Shown piece after piece: positions 36,011-44,913 of a stretch of 64,000 nucleotides of DNA. The DNA comes from Sphingomonas taxi. Its GTDB lineage: Bacteria; Pseudomonadota; Alphaproteobacteria; Sphingomonadales; Sphingomonadaceae. Positions within the stretch are counted from its first letter, which is position 1, and each line of letters opens with the position of its first letter. Below the pieces are notes generated by a model. It saw only the letters and a list, made by a program, of their open reading frames with translations, was not told where the DNA came from and did no database searches. Both the position numbers and the translations under genes were made by a program. The stretch is taken from the NCBI GenBank assembly GCA_003243195.1, contig QFQI01000002.1, forward strand, positions 496,001 through 560,000, given 5' to 3'.

Positions 36011-37267
36011 ATGGACCATTTTCACTATCGCGACGGCGCCCTGTGGTGCGAGGGCGTGCCGCTGACGCGCATCGCCGAGGAGGTCGGGACGCCGGTCTAC
36101 GTCTATTCCGCCGCCGCGTTCCGGGCGCAGGCGCGCGCGTTCCGTGACGCGCTGGCGGGCGTGCCGGACGTGCACCTCGCCTATGCGATTAAGGCCAATC
36201 CGAACGTCGCGGTGCTGCGCGTCGTGGCCAGCGAGGGTTATGGCGCCGACGTGGTGTCGGGCGGCGAGCTGGCGCGCGCGCTGGCGGCGGGCATTCCGGC
36301 GGAGGGGGTCGTCTTCTCGGGCGTCGGCAAGACGCGGGCCGAGCTGGTGCGCGGGCTGGAGGCCGGGATCGGCCAGTTCAATCTGGAGCTGGAGGAGGAG
36401 GGCGTCGTGCTGGCGGGGCTCGCGCACGAACGCGGGCTGACCGCGCGCGCGGTGCTGCGCGTCAACCCCGATGTGGACGCGGGCACGCATGCCAAGATCT
36501 CCACCGGGCGCAAGGAGAACAAGTTCGGCGTTCCCATCGACCAGGCGCCGGCGATGTATGCGCGGCTCTCCGCGCTGCCCGGCCTGTCGATGCAGGGCGT
36601 GGCGATCCACATCGGCAGCCAGTTGTTCGATCTGGCGCCGCTGGAGGCCGCCTATGTCCGCGTGAAGGCGCTGGTCGATGAGCTGCGCGGCGCGGGGCAT
36701 GCGGTGACGCGCGTCGATCTCGGCGGCGGGCTGGGCGTGCGCTACAAGGCCAGCGACCGGCCCCGCACCCCGGCCGAATATGGCGCGATGGTGGAGCGGG
36801 TGACGAAGGGCTGGGACGTGCAGCTCATGTTCGAGCCCGGCCGCGTGATCGCGGGCAATGCCGGCGTGCTGCTGACGCGCGTGATCTGGGTGAAGCCGGG
36901 CGTCGTGCACCCCTATGTGATCGTCGATGCGGCGATGAACGACCTTGCGCGCCCGGCGCTGTACGATGCGTGGCACGATGTCGATGCCGTGGTGCCGAGC
37001 GGCGAGCGGATGACCGCCAATGTCGCCGGGCCGGTCTGCGAGACAGGGGACACGTTCGCGATGGCGCGCGAGATGGATCGGATGGCCGGCGGCGATCTTG
37101 CCGTGCTGCGCACCGCCGGCGCCTATGGCGCGACGATGGCATCGACCTACAACAGCCGCGCGCTGGTGCCCGAGGTGCTGGTGGACGGCGACCGTTATGC
37201 GGTGGTGGCGGACCGGATCGCGGCGGAGACGATCCTGGCGGCCGAACGCGTGCCGGAATGGCTGTAA
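36011..37267 (+). CDS. lysA: Diaminopimelate decarboxylase
   Basis: LysA makes lysine from meso-diaminopimelate. The 418-residue fold-type III PLP enzyme has the cofactor lysine in YAIKANPN (Lys about 61), HIGSQLFDL, the glycine loop LGGGLGVRY and the active-site CETGDTFA cysteine. The gene is third in an argH-lipoprotein-lysA run, 22 bp after the lipoprotein. Confidence 0.97.
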   Translation: MDHFHYRDGALWCEGVPLTRIAEEVGTPVYVYSAAAFRAQARAFRDALAGVPDVHLAYAIKANPNVAVLRVVASEGYGADVVSGGELARALAAGIPAEGVVFSGVGKTRAELVRGLEAGIGQFNLELEEEGVVLAGLAHERGLTARAVLRVNPDVDAGTHAKISTGRKENKFGVPIDQAPAMYARLSALPGLSMQGVAIHIGSQLFDLAPLEAAYVRVKALVDELRGAGHAVTRVDLGGGLGVRYKASDRPRTPAEYGAMVERVTKGWDVQLMFEPGRVIAGNAGVLLTRVIWVKPGVVHPYVIVDAAMNDLARPALYDAWHDVDAVVPSGERMTANVAGPVCETGDTFAMAREMDRMAGGDLAVLRTAGAYGATMASTYNSRALVPEVLVDGDRYAVVADRIAAETILAAERVPEWL

Positions 37268-37322
37268 CGGCGCGCGGCGCGGGGGCGGCGTCTGTCTCCG
37301 CCCCGCGCTGGCGGCGCGTGGC

Positions 37323-38078
37323 ATGACCCTGCACAGCCTGCCGGTGTTCCTGCGCCTGAACGGCCGCCCGGTGATCCTTGTCGGCGACGGCGAGGCGGCG
37401 GCGGCGAAACGGCGGTTGCTGGAGCGCGCCGGGGCGGTGATCGTTGGCGAGGACGACCGCGACGCGCGGCTGGCGATCGTCGCGGACGATGCGTCGGCGG
37501 TGGCGCGATTGCGCGCGCGCGGCGTGCTGGTCAATGCCGTCGACCGGCCGGAATGGTGCGACTTCACGTTGCCTGCGATCGTCGACCGCGCGCCGGTGCT
37601 GGTGGCGATCGGCACCGGCGGTGTCTCGGCAGGGCTGGCGGCGGCGCTGCGGCAGCGGCTGGAGACGTTGCTGCCCGCCTCGCTCGGACGGCTGGCGGAG
37701 GCGCTGCATGCCGCGCGCGGGGCGTTGCGGACCAGCCTCCCCGATGGCGCGGCGCGGCGGCGCGCGATCGGCGCGGCGCTGGCGCCCGGCGCGGCGCTTG
37801 ATCCGCTCGGCGACTATGACGGGCGGGACGCGGCGCGGGCGGTGGGCGCGGCGGTGGCGGCGACCGGCGTGGTGCGGCTGGTGCTCGGATCCGCCGATCC
37901 CGACGACCTGACGCTGCGCCACGCACGGCTGCTCGCCGCCGCCGACCGCGTGACGCATCGCGCCGACGTGCCCGTCGCGATCCTCGACCGCGCCCGCGCC
38001 GATGCGGTGCGCGAGGCGTGCGATGCACCGCCGGAGGCGGGGGACGGGCTGACGGTCGATCTGGCGATGGCGCGATGA
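37323..38078 (+). CDS. Siroheme-synthase N-terminal-like NAD-dependent dehydrogenase
   Basis: The 251-residue protein resembles the precorrin-2 dehydrogenase/ferrochelatase half of CysG. It has the Rossmann start LPVFLRLNGRPVILVGDGEAAAAKRRLLERAG, then VLVNAVDRPEWCDFTLPAIVDR and VAIGTGGVSAGLAAALRQRLE. It lacks the uroporphyrinogen methyltransferase half. Siroheme synthesis for sulfite reductase is the likely pathway. Its end overlaps the next gene by four bases. Confidence 0.88.
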   Translation: MTLHSLPVFLRLNGRPVILVGDGEAAAAKRRLLERAGAVIVGEDDRDARLAIVADDASAVARLRARGVLVNAVDRPEWCDFTLPAIVDRAPVLVAIGTGGVSAGLAAALRQRLETLLPASLGRLAEALHAARGALRTSLPDGAARRRAIGAALAPGAALDPLGDYDGRDAARAVGAAVAATGVVRLVLGSADPDDLTLRHARLLAAADRVTHRADVPVAILDRARADAVREACDAPPEAGDGLTVDLAMAR

Positions 38079-39031
38079 GCGGCTTTGCGTGGCGCGTCGC
38101 TGAGGACGGGAGCGCACGGGAAGCCTCGCCCGCCGAGGCGCTGCACGGCGAGGCGGCATTGCGCTGGGTGCATCTGGCCACCAACACCGAACAGGCGCAG
38201 GCGTGGTTGCGTGACGAGGCGCGGCTGGAGCCGTTCACCGTCGAGGCGCTGACCGCCGCCGAGACGCGCCCGCGCGCGGAGAAGATCGGCCATGGCGCGT
38301 TCGTCAACCTGCGCGGACGCACCGACGAGGAACTCGATTCGTCGGACATGCTGGCGTCGATCCGTATGTGGGCGTCGCGGGGGCGCGTCATCACCGTATC
38401 GCGCAAGCATCTGACGGTACTGGAGGATGTGGTGGCGCAGGTGAAGGAGGGCGCGATCCGCGATCCCGGCGACCTGATCGCCGCCTTCGCCACCGCGATC
38501 ACCGCCGACCTGGATCCCGTCGTCGCCGATCTGGGCGACTGGCTGGACGATTGCGAGCAGGGGCTGGCATCGGACCGGGTGTTCGAGCTGCGCCGCGGCG
38601 TCACGAAGGTGCGGTCGGAGGCGATCAACTATCGCCGCTTCCTCAGCCCGCAGCGGATCGCGCTGGAGCGGCTGGCGGCGCTGCCCGGCGACTGGCTGGC
38701 GGAGGATGATCGCGCGCATCTGTCCGCCGCCGCCGACCGCGCGGCGCGCATGGCGGAAGAGGTGGAGGCGATCCGCGAGCGCGCCGCGCTGATGCACGAG
38801 GCGCTGAGCGACCTGCGCGCGGAGCAGCTCGACCAGCGCAGCCTGGTGATCGCGATGGTGGCGATGGTGTTCCTGCCGCTGACGTTCCTGACCGGCCTGT
38901 ACGGGATGAACGTGAAGGGACTGCCCTATGCCGAGGCGCCGTGGGCGTTCGACGCGATCGCGGGCGCCTGCGCGCTGATCGCGGCGGGCGTGGTGATCTA
39001 CTTCGTCCGCCGGCACTGGTTCCGGCGATAG
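38075..39031 (+). CDS. CorA/ZntB-family metal ion transporter
   Basis: The 318-residue protein has a large N-terminal cytoplasmic domain. Two C-terminal transmembrane helices follow, the first ending in the pore signature YGMN (in LYGMNVKGLP). The long helix before them (EVEAIRERAALMHEALSDLRAEQ) is the CorA stalk. ZntB-type zinc transporters share this layout; the exact metal is uncertain. It starts inside the stop of the preceding gene (ATGA) and is convergent with fliS, four bases apart. Confidence 0.9.
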   Translation: MSGFAWRVAEDGSAREASPAEALHGEAALRWVHLATNTEQAQAWLRDEARLEPFTVEALTAAETRPRAEKIGHGAFVNLRGRTDEELDSSDMLASIRMWASRGRVITVSRKHLTVLEDVVAQVKEGAIRDPGDLIAAFATAITADLDPVVADLGDWLDDCEQGLASDRVFELRRGVTKVRSEAINYRRFLSPQRIALERLAALPGDWLAEDDRAHLSAAADRAARMAEEVEAIRERAALMHEALSDLRAEQLDQRSLVIAMVAMVFLPLTFLTGLYGMNVKGLPYAEAPWAFDAIAGACALIAAGVVIYFVRRHWFRR

Positions 39032-39035
39032 CGCC

Positions 39036-39434
39036 TCACGCCGCGCGCGCCTGTTTCCACGCGCCGGCGATCTCCTCCAGCTCGGCGGCGACCGCCAGGA
39101 ACGGCGCGCCGTCGGTTCCGATGCTGGCATCCACCACCTGGCGACGGCAGCCGGCATAGAAGCGCGCGAGGATCCGCGAGACGTCGCCGCCCTTCTCGAA
39201 ATCCAGGTTCGCCTCCAGCGCGAACAGGATCGAGGTCGCGCGGGTCACGCGTTCGCTGCGCGTCGCGAACTGCCTGCGGTCGGCCGCCCAGGCGGCGACG
39301 CGCAGCGCCTGCGTCAGCTCCTCGTACAGCAACTGGACGAGCGCCGGGCCGTCGGCGGCCGCGGTACGGCCGGCGAGGTCGATCTCGCGATAGGTGCGCG
39401 CCGGATCGCGCAGCAGGGCGGAAGCATAGGCCAT
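39036..39434 (-). CDS. fliS: Flagellar export chaperone FliS
   Basis: FliS binds flagellin C-termini in the cytoplasm and prevents early polymerisation. The 132-residue helical protein has the usual length and the family blocks ALVQLLYEELTQALRVAA and SILFALEANLDFEKGGDVSRILARFY. It follows fliD by 22 bp, as is usual, and ends the leftward flagellar run. Confidence 0.93.
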   Translation of the reverse strand: MAYASALLRDPARTYREIDLAGRTAAADGPALVQLLYEELTQALRVAAWAADRRQFATRSERVTRATSILFALEANLDFEKGGDVSRILARFYAGCRRQVVDASIGTDGAPFLAVAAELEEIAGAWKQARAA

Positions 39435-39456
39435 GGTCTGTTCTCTGCTCTCTCTG

Positions 39457-40992
39457 TCAGCCCGTCGACTTGGTCCAGTTGTCGATCTGTTGCGTCATGA
39501 ACGACTGGGTCGCCTTGTACGCGCTGACGCGCGCATTCATGCTGGCATATTGCTGTGTCAGCCGTTTCGAGAAGTTGCTGGCCTGCTCGTCGATCTTCGC
39601 GGTCTGCTTGGTCAGGTCGTCCTGCGCCTTGCGCAGCTTCGTGTCGGTGGCGGTCAGGCCGTAGATCGAGCTGCCCGAAGTCAGCTTCATCGACTGCATC
39701 GCGGCATTGATGCCGGTCGCGCCGAAGCTGTTGGGGGTGAACATCGCCTCGATCGCGTCGGGCGAATCCTTCATCGCCTGGGTCAGCGCGGCCTCGTCGA
39801 TCTCCATCTCGCCGGACGTCTTGTTGGTCCGCACGCCGATCGCCGCCAGCGTCGCGGGTGCGCCGGGCTTCGCGTCGGGCAGCAGCGTCCGGCTGTTGAA
39901 GCCTTGCAGCGTGCGCAACAATTGCGTCGCGGCCGGATCGGCGCGCAGCGTGCCGTCGATCGCGTTCGTCTGTTCCTTCACCTTGGTCAGCAGGTCGTTG
40001 AACGTGTCGACGAAATCCTTGACCGCGTTGGTCAGCGCCGTTTCCGGGCGCGTGCCGGTCAGCGTGGTGGTGCCGGTGCCGGTCAGCGTCAGCTTCACGC
40101 CGGGCACCAGATCGCTGACGTCGTTGCTGGCGCGTTCCACCGCCACGCCGTCCACCACCAGCCGCGCGTTGGCGGACGGGGTGCCGATCGTCATCTTCGA
40201 GGCCGACGACGCGCCCGCGCCGACGTCGAGCTGCGCCAGCGTGCTGCCGGCATCGGCCGCGGTCAGCGTGAACGCCTGCGTCGTGCCGCTCTGGCCCTTG
40301 AGCGAGAGATACGCGCCGCCGTCGGCATCGCTGACCACCGAGGCGGTGACGCCGGCGTTCTTGGCGTTGATTGCCGCGGCGACGCCCGAGAGCGTGTTGT
40401 TGGTGGTGTCGATGGTGATCGCGAACGACGTCGCGGTGCCGTCGGCCTTGCTGCCGGTGGTCAGCGCAGTCATCGCGCCGCCCGTATAGGTGGCGGTGCC
40501 GACGTTGAGCGTCAGCGTGCCGGACGCGAAGGTGGTGGTGGCCGGCGTCGCGAACTTGCTGCTGGTCGCCGATTGCGCGCTGGCCAGCGCGTCGACGCGC
40601 ACGGTGGTGGAGGCGGTGGCGGAGACGGCCGCCCCGGAAATGGCCGACGCGCCCGCCACCTTCGTGTCGCTGCTGTTGGGTTGCGTCGCCAGCGTGCCGC
40701 CCGTCACCAGCGTGTTCACCGCCTTTGCGAAATCGCTGACGTAACTCTTCAGCGTCGACGCGCCGGAGATCTGCGCGGTCAGCTTCTCGGTCTTGGCGGT
40801 GATCTGCGCGCGCTTGGCGGCGAACTGCGCCGTGACGAGCTGGGTGACCAGCGTGTCGGTGTCGACGCCCGATCCCGAGCCGAGCGAGGTCAGGACCGAG
40901 TTGGCCGCAGCCTTAGCCGCCGCCGCCGCGCTGGTCACGGCCGGTGTCGGCGTCGGGGTCGGGGTCGCCGTGCTGCTGGTGATCGTCGCCAT
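39457..40992 (-). CDS. fliD: Flagellar hook-associated protein 2, filament cap
   Basis: FliD caps the filament and promotes flagellin assembly. The 511-residue product has the FliD N-terminal heptad region after a Thr/Pro/Ala-rich leader (LGSGSGVDTDTLVTQLVTAQF, TAKTEKLTAQISGASTLKSYVSDF). A Ala/Thr/Ser-rich middle and the C-terminal coiled segments (ETALTNAVKDFVDTFNDLL, ATDTKLRKAQDDLTKQTAKI) follow. The first about 30 residues are low complexity and precede the conserved start, so a later start is possible. A sigma-28-type element lies just upstream. Confidence 0.95.
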   Translation of the reverse strand: MATITSSTATPTPTPTPAVTSAAAAAKAAANSVLTSLGSGSGVDTDTLVTQLVTAQFAAKRAQITAKTEKLTAQISGASTLKSYVSDFAKAVNTLVTGGTLATQPNSSDTKVAGASAISGAAVSATASTTVRVDALASAQSATSSKFATPATTTFASGTLTLNVGTATYTGGAMTALTTGSKADGTATSFAITIDTTNNTLSGVAAAINAKNAGVTASVVSDADGGAYLSLKGQSGTTQAFTLTAADAGSTLAQLDVGAGASSASKMTIGTPSANARLVVDGVAVERASNDVSDLVPGVKLTLTGTGTTTLTGTRPETALTNAVKDFVDTFNDLLTKVKEQTNAIDGTLRADPAATQLLRTLQGFNSRTLLPDAKPGAPATLAAIGVRTNKTSGEMEIDEAALTQAMKDSPDAIEAMFTPNSFGATGINAAMQSMKLTSGSSIYGLTATDTKLRKAQDDLTKQTAKIDEQASNFSKRLTQQYASMNARVSAYKATQSFMTQQIDNWTKSTG

Positions 40993-41002
40993 GATGCTCT
41001 CC

Positions 41003-41029
41003 TAAACGGCCGGGCGCCGCGGTTCTTTA
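41003..41029 (-). promoter_or_regulatory. Sigma-28-like promoter of fliD
   Basis: On the minus strand TAAA (41026-41029), 15 bases, then GCCGTTTA (41003-41010) match the spacing of the FliA consensus TAAA-N15-GCCGATAA. The same GCCGTTT core is seen at fliC and flgM. The TAAA includes the flhB stop codon. The predicted start is only a few bases before the fliD ATG. Confidence 0.75.
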
Positions 41030-42151
41030 CACATGCGGGACGCCATTTTCGTCGAATCGTGCACCCGGCGGCACCTCGATCGCCGGCTGCGTGCCGCCGG
41101 CCTGCGCGTTCAGCCCGAAGACGAAGGCGAGCACGGTGGCGATCGCGACGTACAGGTCGTCGCGCACCTCCTGCCCCTCGCGGCTGGTGTAATAGACCGC
41201 ACGCGCCAGCGCCGGATATTCCATGATCGGCAGCGCATGCTCCCTGGCCGCCTCGCGGATCGCCAGCGCCAGCGCGCCGCGTCCCTTGGCGACCACCACC
41301 GGCACCTGGTCACGCCCGCGATCGTAGCGCAACGCGACCGAGAAGTGCGTCGGATTGGTGAGCACGACATGCGCCTGCGCCACCGCCTTGCGCATGCCGC
41401 CCGACAGCAGCTCGCGCTGCTTCATGCGCATGTGGCCCTTCATCTCCGGGTTGCCGTCGCTGTCCTTGTGCTCGTCCTTCACCTCCTGCTTGGTCATGCG
41501 CAGCTTGCGCAGGAGCTGCATGATCTGCGTCGGCACGTCGATCAGCGCGATCGCCAGCAATCCCATCGCCATCACCATCAGCACGTGCGTCAGCGTGGCG
41601 CCCAGCCCCGCCAGCGCGACCGTCAGGTTGGAGGAGGCAAGCCCGAAGCTGAAATGCGCGGTCTGCCACAGCATCCACGCGCCGATCGCGCCGAGCAGCG
41701 TGACCTTCATCAGCGACTTGCCCAGTTCGATCCAGCCCTGCATGCCGATGATGCGCTTGATCCCCGAACCGGGATTGATCCGCGACGCCTTGGGCGCGAG
41801 CAGCCCGGCGTTGAAGCCCAGCGAGCCCAGCCCCGCCTGGCTGGCGATCGCCGCGCCGATGGTGATCGCGAACAGCGTGCCGAGCGGCGCGGCGAGCTTC
41901 CACCCGGCCTGGATCAGCGGGCGCCAGGGCTGGAAGTCCTCCACGTCGGCGCGCCCGAAGCTGAAGCTGGCCGCCATCACCTCGCGGCACGCGGCGAGCA
42001 GCGCCGGGCCGAAGAACATCATCCACGAAATGCCCGCCAGCACCACCAGCGCGGTGGCGAGGTCGCGGCTCTTGAGGACGTCGCCCTTCTCCCGCGCGTC
42101 GTTGCGACGCTTCTGGGTCGGGGCTTCTGTCTTGTCGCCACCCTCCGACAT
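41027..42151 (-). CDS. flhB: Flagellar export switch protein FlhB
   Basis: FlhB is part of the flagellar type III export gate and switches substrate from hook to filament. The 374-residue product has four predicted transmembrane helices (TALVVLAGISWMMFFGPALL and three more). The cytoplasmic domain carries the autocleavage motif NPTH (in LTNPTHFSVALRYD). The N-terminus EGGDKTEAPTQKRRNDAREKG is typical. Its ATG shares one base with the fliR stop (TGATG). Confidence 0.97.
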   Translation of the reverse strand: MSEGGDKTEAPTQKRRNDAREKGDVLKSRDLATALVVLAGISWMMFFGPALLAACREVMAASFSFGRADVEDFQPWRPLIQAGWKLAAPLGTLFAITIGAAIASQAGLGSLGFNAGLLAPKASRINPGSGIKRIIGMQGWIELGKSLMKVTLLGAIGAWMLWQTAHFSFGLASSNLTVALAGLGATLTHVLMVMAMGLLAIALIDVPTQIMQLLRKLRMTKQEVKDEHKDSDGNPEMKGHMRMKQRELLSGGMRKAVAQAHVVLTNPTHFSVALRYDRGRDQVPVVVAKGRGALALAIREAAREHALPIMEYPALARAVYYTSREGQEVRDDLYVAIATVLAFVFGLNAQAGGTQPAIEVPPGARFDENGVPHV

Positions 42152-42924
42152 CAGCCGAGCACCAGGCTTTGCGTGGCGGCCAGCCCTTCACGCACGATGA
42201 CCAGCAGATAGTCGCCCATCGCCGGCAGCGCGATCGCGATGCTGACCACGCCGACCGCCAGGCTGGCGGGCAGCCCGACCGAGAACAGGTTGAGCGCCGG
42301 GGCGGAGCGCGACAGCATCCCCATGACGAGGTTCAGGCACAGCAGCAGGAAACCGACCGGCAACGCCAGCAGCAGCCCGGCCGTGAACGCATAGCCGCCG
42401 AACAGCGCGATGTCGCGCAACTGCCCCGCCGCCAGCCATGCCGCGCCGGGCGGGAGCGCGACATAGCTCTTCACCAGCATGTCGACCAGCACGAGGTGTC
42501 CGTCGAGCGACAGGAACAGCAAGGTGAGCAGGATCGACAGGAACTGGCCGATCGCGGGGCTGGAGCGGCCGGAATTGGGGTCGATCATGTTGGCGAAGCC
42601 GATCCCCATCGACCCGCCGATGATCTCGCCCGCGACCAGCGGCGCGGCGAACGCGATCTGGATGACGAAGCCGATCGCCAGCCCCACCAGCGCCTCCGCC
42701 GCCACCGCGACGAAGGTGGCGAGCGCGAAGACCGTCGGCGGCACCTGGATGGTCGTGCTGCCCAGCACCAGCACGCCGATCGCGCCCGACAGCGTGATGC
42801 GTACCGGCAGCGGCACGGAGACGTTGCCGAACACCGGCGCGGCGATCAACGCCGCCCCGACGCGCACCATCACGAAGATCAGCGCCCAGAGCTGCGGTTC
42901 GATGGCGAGGCCGAATCCTAGCAT
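42151..42924 (-). CDS. fliR: Flagellar export gate protein FliR
   Basis: FliR is an inner-membrane component of the export gate with FliP and FliQ. The 257-residue product has about six hydrophobic helices, with GIGFANMIDPNSG and the conserved LALPVGFLLLCLNLVMGMLSRSAPALNLF block. The ATG at 42922-42924 gives MLGFGLAIEPQLWAL; an ATG 36 bp upstream is less likely. It is coupled to flhB. A 163-bp gap separates it from fliQ. Confidence 0.93.
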   Translation of the reverse strand: MLGFGLAIEPQLWALIFVMVRVGAALIAAPVFGNVSVPLPVRITLSGAIGVLVLGSTTIQVPPTVFALATFVAVAAEALVGLAIGFVIQIAFAAPLVAGEIIGGSMGIGFANMIDPNSGRSSPAIGQFLSILLTLLFLSLDGHLVLVDMLVKSYVALPPGAAWLAAGQLRDIALFGGYAFTAGLLLALPVGFLLLCLNLVMGMLSRSAPALNLFSVGLPASLAVGVVSIAIALPAMGDYLLVIVREGLAATQSLVLG

Positions 42925-43087
42925 CGCGCAGGCCGCGAGAGCGCGCGCGCCGCGCGCCATAGGGCCGGGCGCGGCCGGTGGACGCCCGGCATCCGTCGGA
43001 CGACGCGGCTTCGCCGCGGAGCCGCCACCGTTGCCGTTACCTCATCCACCGCCTGCGTTGGGGTGACAGGGAAACACCGGGGCACGA

Positions 43088-43369
43088 CTATCGCACCAGA
43101 TCCGGGATGCGCGCGAAGATCTCGGTCGTGAAGTCGCTGAGCAGCCCGAGGATCATCGCGCCGAACACCATGATCGACACCGCGACCACGATCAGCTTGG
43201 GCACGAAGCTCAGCGTCTGTTCGTTGATCGAGGTGGCGGCCTGGATCATGCCCAGGATCAGCCCCGACAGCAGCGCCGGGATCAGGATCGGCGCGGTCGC
43301 GAGCGCCAGTACCCACATGGTCTGGTTGGCGACCGTCAGGAAATAATCGGCATCGACGAGCGGGTGCAT
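43088..43369 (-). CDS. fliQ: Flagellar export gate protein FliQ
   Basis: The 93-residue protein has two long transmembrane helices (QTMWVLALATAPILIPALLSG and KLIVVAVSIMVFGAMILGLLS) joined by the conserved cytoplasmic loop QAATSINEQTLSFVPK. This is standard FliQ, the small export-gate subunit. It lies between fliR and fliP on the minus strand, with a REP-like repeat before it. Confidence 0.96.
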   Translation of the reverse strand: MHPLVDADYFLTVANQTMWVLALATAPILIPALLSGLILGMIQAATSINEQTLSFVPKLIVVAVSIMVFGAMILGLLSDFTTEIFARIPDLVR

Positions 43370-43388
43370 GGCGGTTCACTCTTCTCTT

Positions 43389-43432
43389 CGTCATTCTCGC
43401 GCGCGCGGATCGCGATCCTTGCGGGGATGACG
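43389..43432. repeat. REP-like hairpin between fliP and fliQ
   Basis: CGTCATTCTCGC (43389-43400) faces GCGGGGATGACG (43421-43432), nearly reverse complementary (two wobble differences), with 20 bases between. This CGTCATTCCCGC/GCGGGAATGACG type recurs upstream of the SLT gene at 61844-61869. Confidence 0.65.
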
Positions 43433-43450
43433 GAAAGGGGGGACGAAGGG

Positions 43451-44341
43451 CTAGGTCGCGAACGAATTCGCCAGGCTGCCCATCGTCAATGCCCAGCCGT
43501 CGACCAGCACGAACAGCAGCAGCTTGAACGGCAGCGAGATGATCGTCGGGCTGAGCATCGCCATGCCCAGCGCCATCAGCACGGTGGCCACCACTAGGTC
43601 GATGACGATGAACGGCAGGAACAGCAGGAAGCCGATCTGGAACGCGGTCTTCAGCTCCGAGGTGACGAACGCGGGCAGCAGCACCGAATAGGGGATGTCG
43701 CGCGGCGAGGCATACGGCCCCGACTTGGCCATCTCGGCGAACATCGTCACGTCCTTCACGCGCGTCTGCTTGGCCATGAAGGCGTGCAGCGGCGCGCCGG
43801 CGGTCTGGATCAGCTCGGTGCCCCCGATCCGTCCCTGCGAATACGGCTGGATGGCGGTCGTGTTGATCTGGTTGATCGCGGGGGCCATGATGAAGAAGCT
43901 GAGGAACAGCGACAGGCCCAGCAGCACCTGATTGGGCGGGGTCTGTTGCAGCCCCATCGCCTGGCGCAGGATCGACAGCACGATGATGATGCGCGTGAAG
44001 CTGGTCATCATCAGCACGATGCCGGGCAGCACCGTGAGCAGGCCCATGATGATGAGCACCTGCAACGACAGCGACAGCGAACCGTTGCCCGGCGCCGTCC
44101 CCGCGTCGCCGCGCGACAACTGGCCGAGCGCGCGGTCCACCGCGTCGCCGACGCCGGGCACCGGCGCGGCCGGCGCCCCGGCGACCGGGGCGGGTGCGGG
44201 CGCTACCTGCGCCAGGGCCGGCATCGCCACGCACAGCGCGACCAGGATCGCGAGCAGCGCCAGCATCAGCCGCGAGCCGCCGCCACGACGCGGCGCGGGC
44301 GGACGGATCAGCGCGCCGGTGCGGATCGCCGACACGCTCAT
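43451..44341 (-). CDS. fliP: Flagellar export gate protein FliP
   Basis: FliP forms the central export gate pore with FliQ and FliR. The 296-residue product has a signal-like N-terminal hydrophobic segment (RLMLALLAILVALCVAMPALAQ). Then it has the FliP signatures VLPGIVLMMTSFTRIIIVLS, QTPPNQVLLGLSLFLSFFIM and SELKTAFQIGFLLFLPF. A Pro/Ala-rich stretch after the first helix is longer than in enteric FliP. Its start overlaps the fliO end (ATGA). Confidence 0.97.
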   Translation of the reverse strand: MSVSAIRTGALIRPPAPRRGGGSRLMLALLAILVALCVAMPALAQVAPAPAPVAGAPAAPVPGVGDAVDRALGQLSRGDAGTAPGNGSLSLSLQVLIIMGLLTVLPGIVLMMTSFTRIIIVLSILRQAMGLQQTPPNQVLLGLSLFLSFFIMAPAINQINTTAIQPYSQGRIGGTELIQTAGAPLHAFMAKQTRVKDVTMFAEMAKSGPYASPRDIPYSVLLPAFVTSELKTAFQIGFLLFLPFIVIDLVVATVLMALGMAMLSPTIISLPFKLLLFVLVDGWALTMGSLANSFAT

Positions 44342-44616
44342 GCGCCGATCTCCACCGGCACGCGCGCGTCGGAGCGATCGACCAGCGACACGCCGCCACG
44401 GTTGACCGAGACGAGCAGGCGACGCCCCTCGAAATCGACCACCGCCAGCTTCACGCCCGGCGAGATCATCATCGTCTCGCGCACCGCGATCATCCGCGTC
44501 GCCGGCTTGCCGGGCATGCGCGATTCCAGGCGACGCCACAGGTACAGGCACCCGATCATCAGCCCGCACACCAGCGGCAGCATGATGACCAGCTTCAGGA
44601 TGTAGGTCCACATCAT
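44338..44616 (-). CDS. fliO: Flagellar biosynthesis protein FliO
   Basis: The 92-residue protein has one N-terminal transmembrane segment (YILKLVIMLPLVCGLMIGCLYLW). A short cytoplasmic domain follows with TRMIAVRETMMISPGVKLAVVDFEGRRLLVSVNRGG, a FliO-type fold. FliO stabilises FliP during assembly. It is identified mainly by position between fliN and fliP. The overlap with fliP supports one operon. Confidence 0.85.
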   Translation of the reverse strand: MMWTYILKLVIMLPLVCGLMIGCLYLWRRLESRMPGKPATRMIAVRETMMISPGVKLAVVDFEGRRLLVSVNRGGVSLVDRSDARVPVEIGA

Positions 44617-44622
44617 CGCGCG

Positions 44623-44913
44623 TCAGCCCCGCTTCTCGGGCGCGACCAGCTCGGTCATCTTCACGCCGAAGCGCTCGCCGACCGTCACCACCTCGCCGCG
44701 GCCGATCAGCGTGCCGTTGACCAGCACGTCCAGCAGCTCGCCGGCCTGGCGGTCCAGCTCGATCACGCTCGATTCGCCCAGCGCCAGCAATTCGCGCAGC
44801 GACAGGGTGGTGGAGCCGATCTCGACCGTCAGCTTGACGCCGACGTCCTGCAACAGCCGCAGATTGGCGGCCACCGCGGCGTCCACCGCGAAACCGCCGG
44901 TCATGTCGTTCAT
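44623..44913 (-). CDS. fliN: Flagellar motor switch protein FliN
   Basis: The 96-residue protein is one SpoA/surface-of-antigens domain: VKLTVEIGSTTLSLRELLALGESSVIELDRQAGELLDVLVNG then GEVVTVGERFGVKMTELV. FliN forms the lower C-ring and binds FliH for export. Its ATG overlaps the fliM stop (ATGA). Confidence 0.96.
   Translation of the reverse strand: MNDMTGGFAVDAAVAANLRLLQDVGVKLTVEIGSTTLSLRELLALGESSVIELDRQAGELLDVLVNGTLIGRGEVVTVGERFGVKMTELVAPEKRG

Noticed and set aside
40925..40978. Short tandem repeat near the fliD start
   Set aside because: It is the coding sequence of a Thr/Pro-rich leader of FliD, not an intergenic repeat array.
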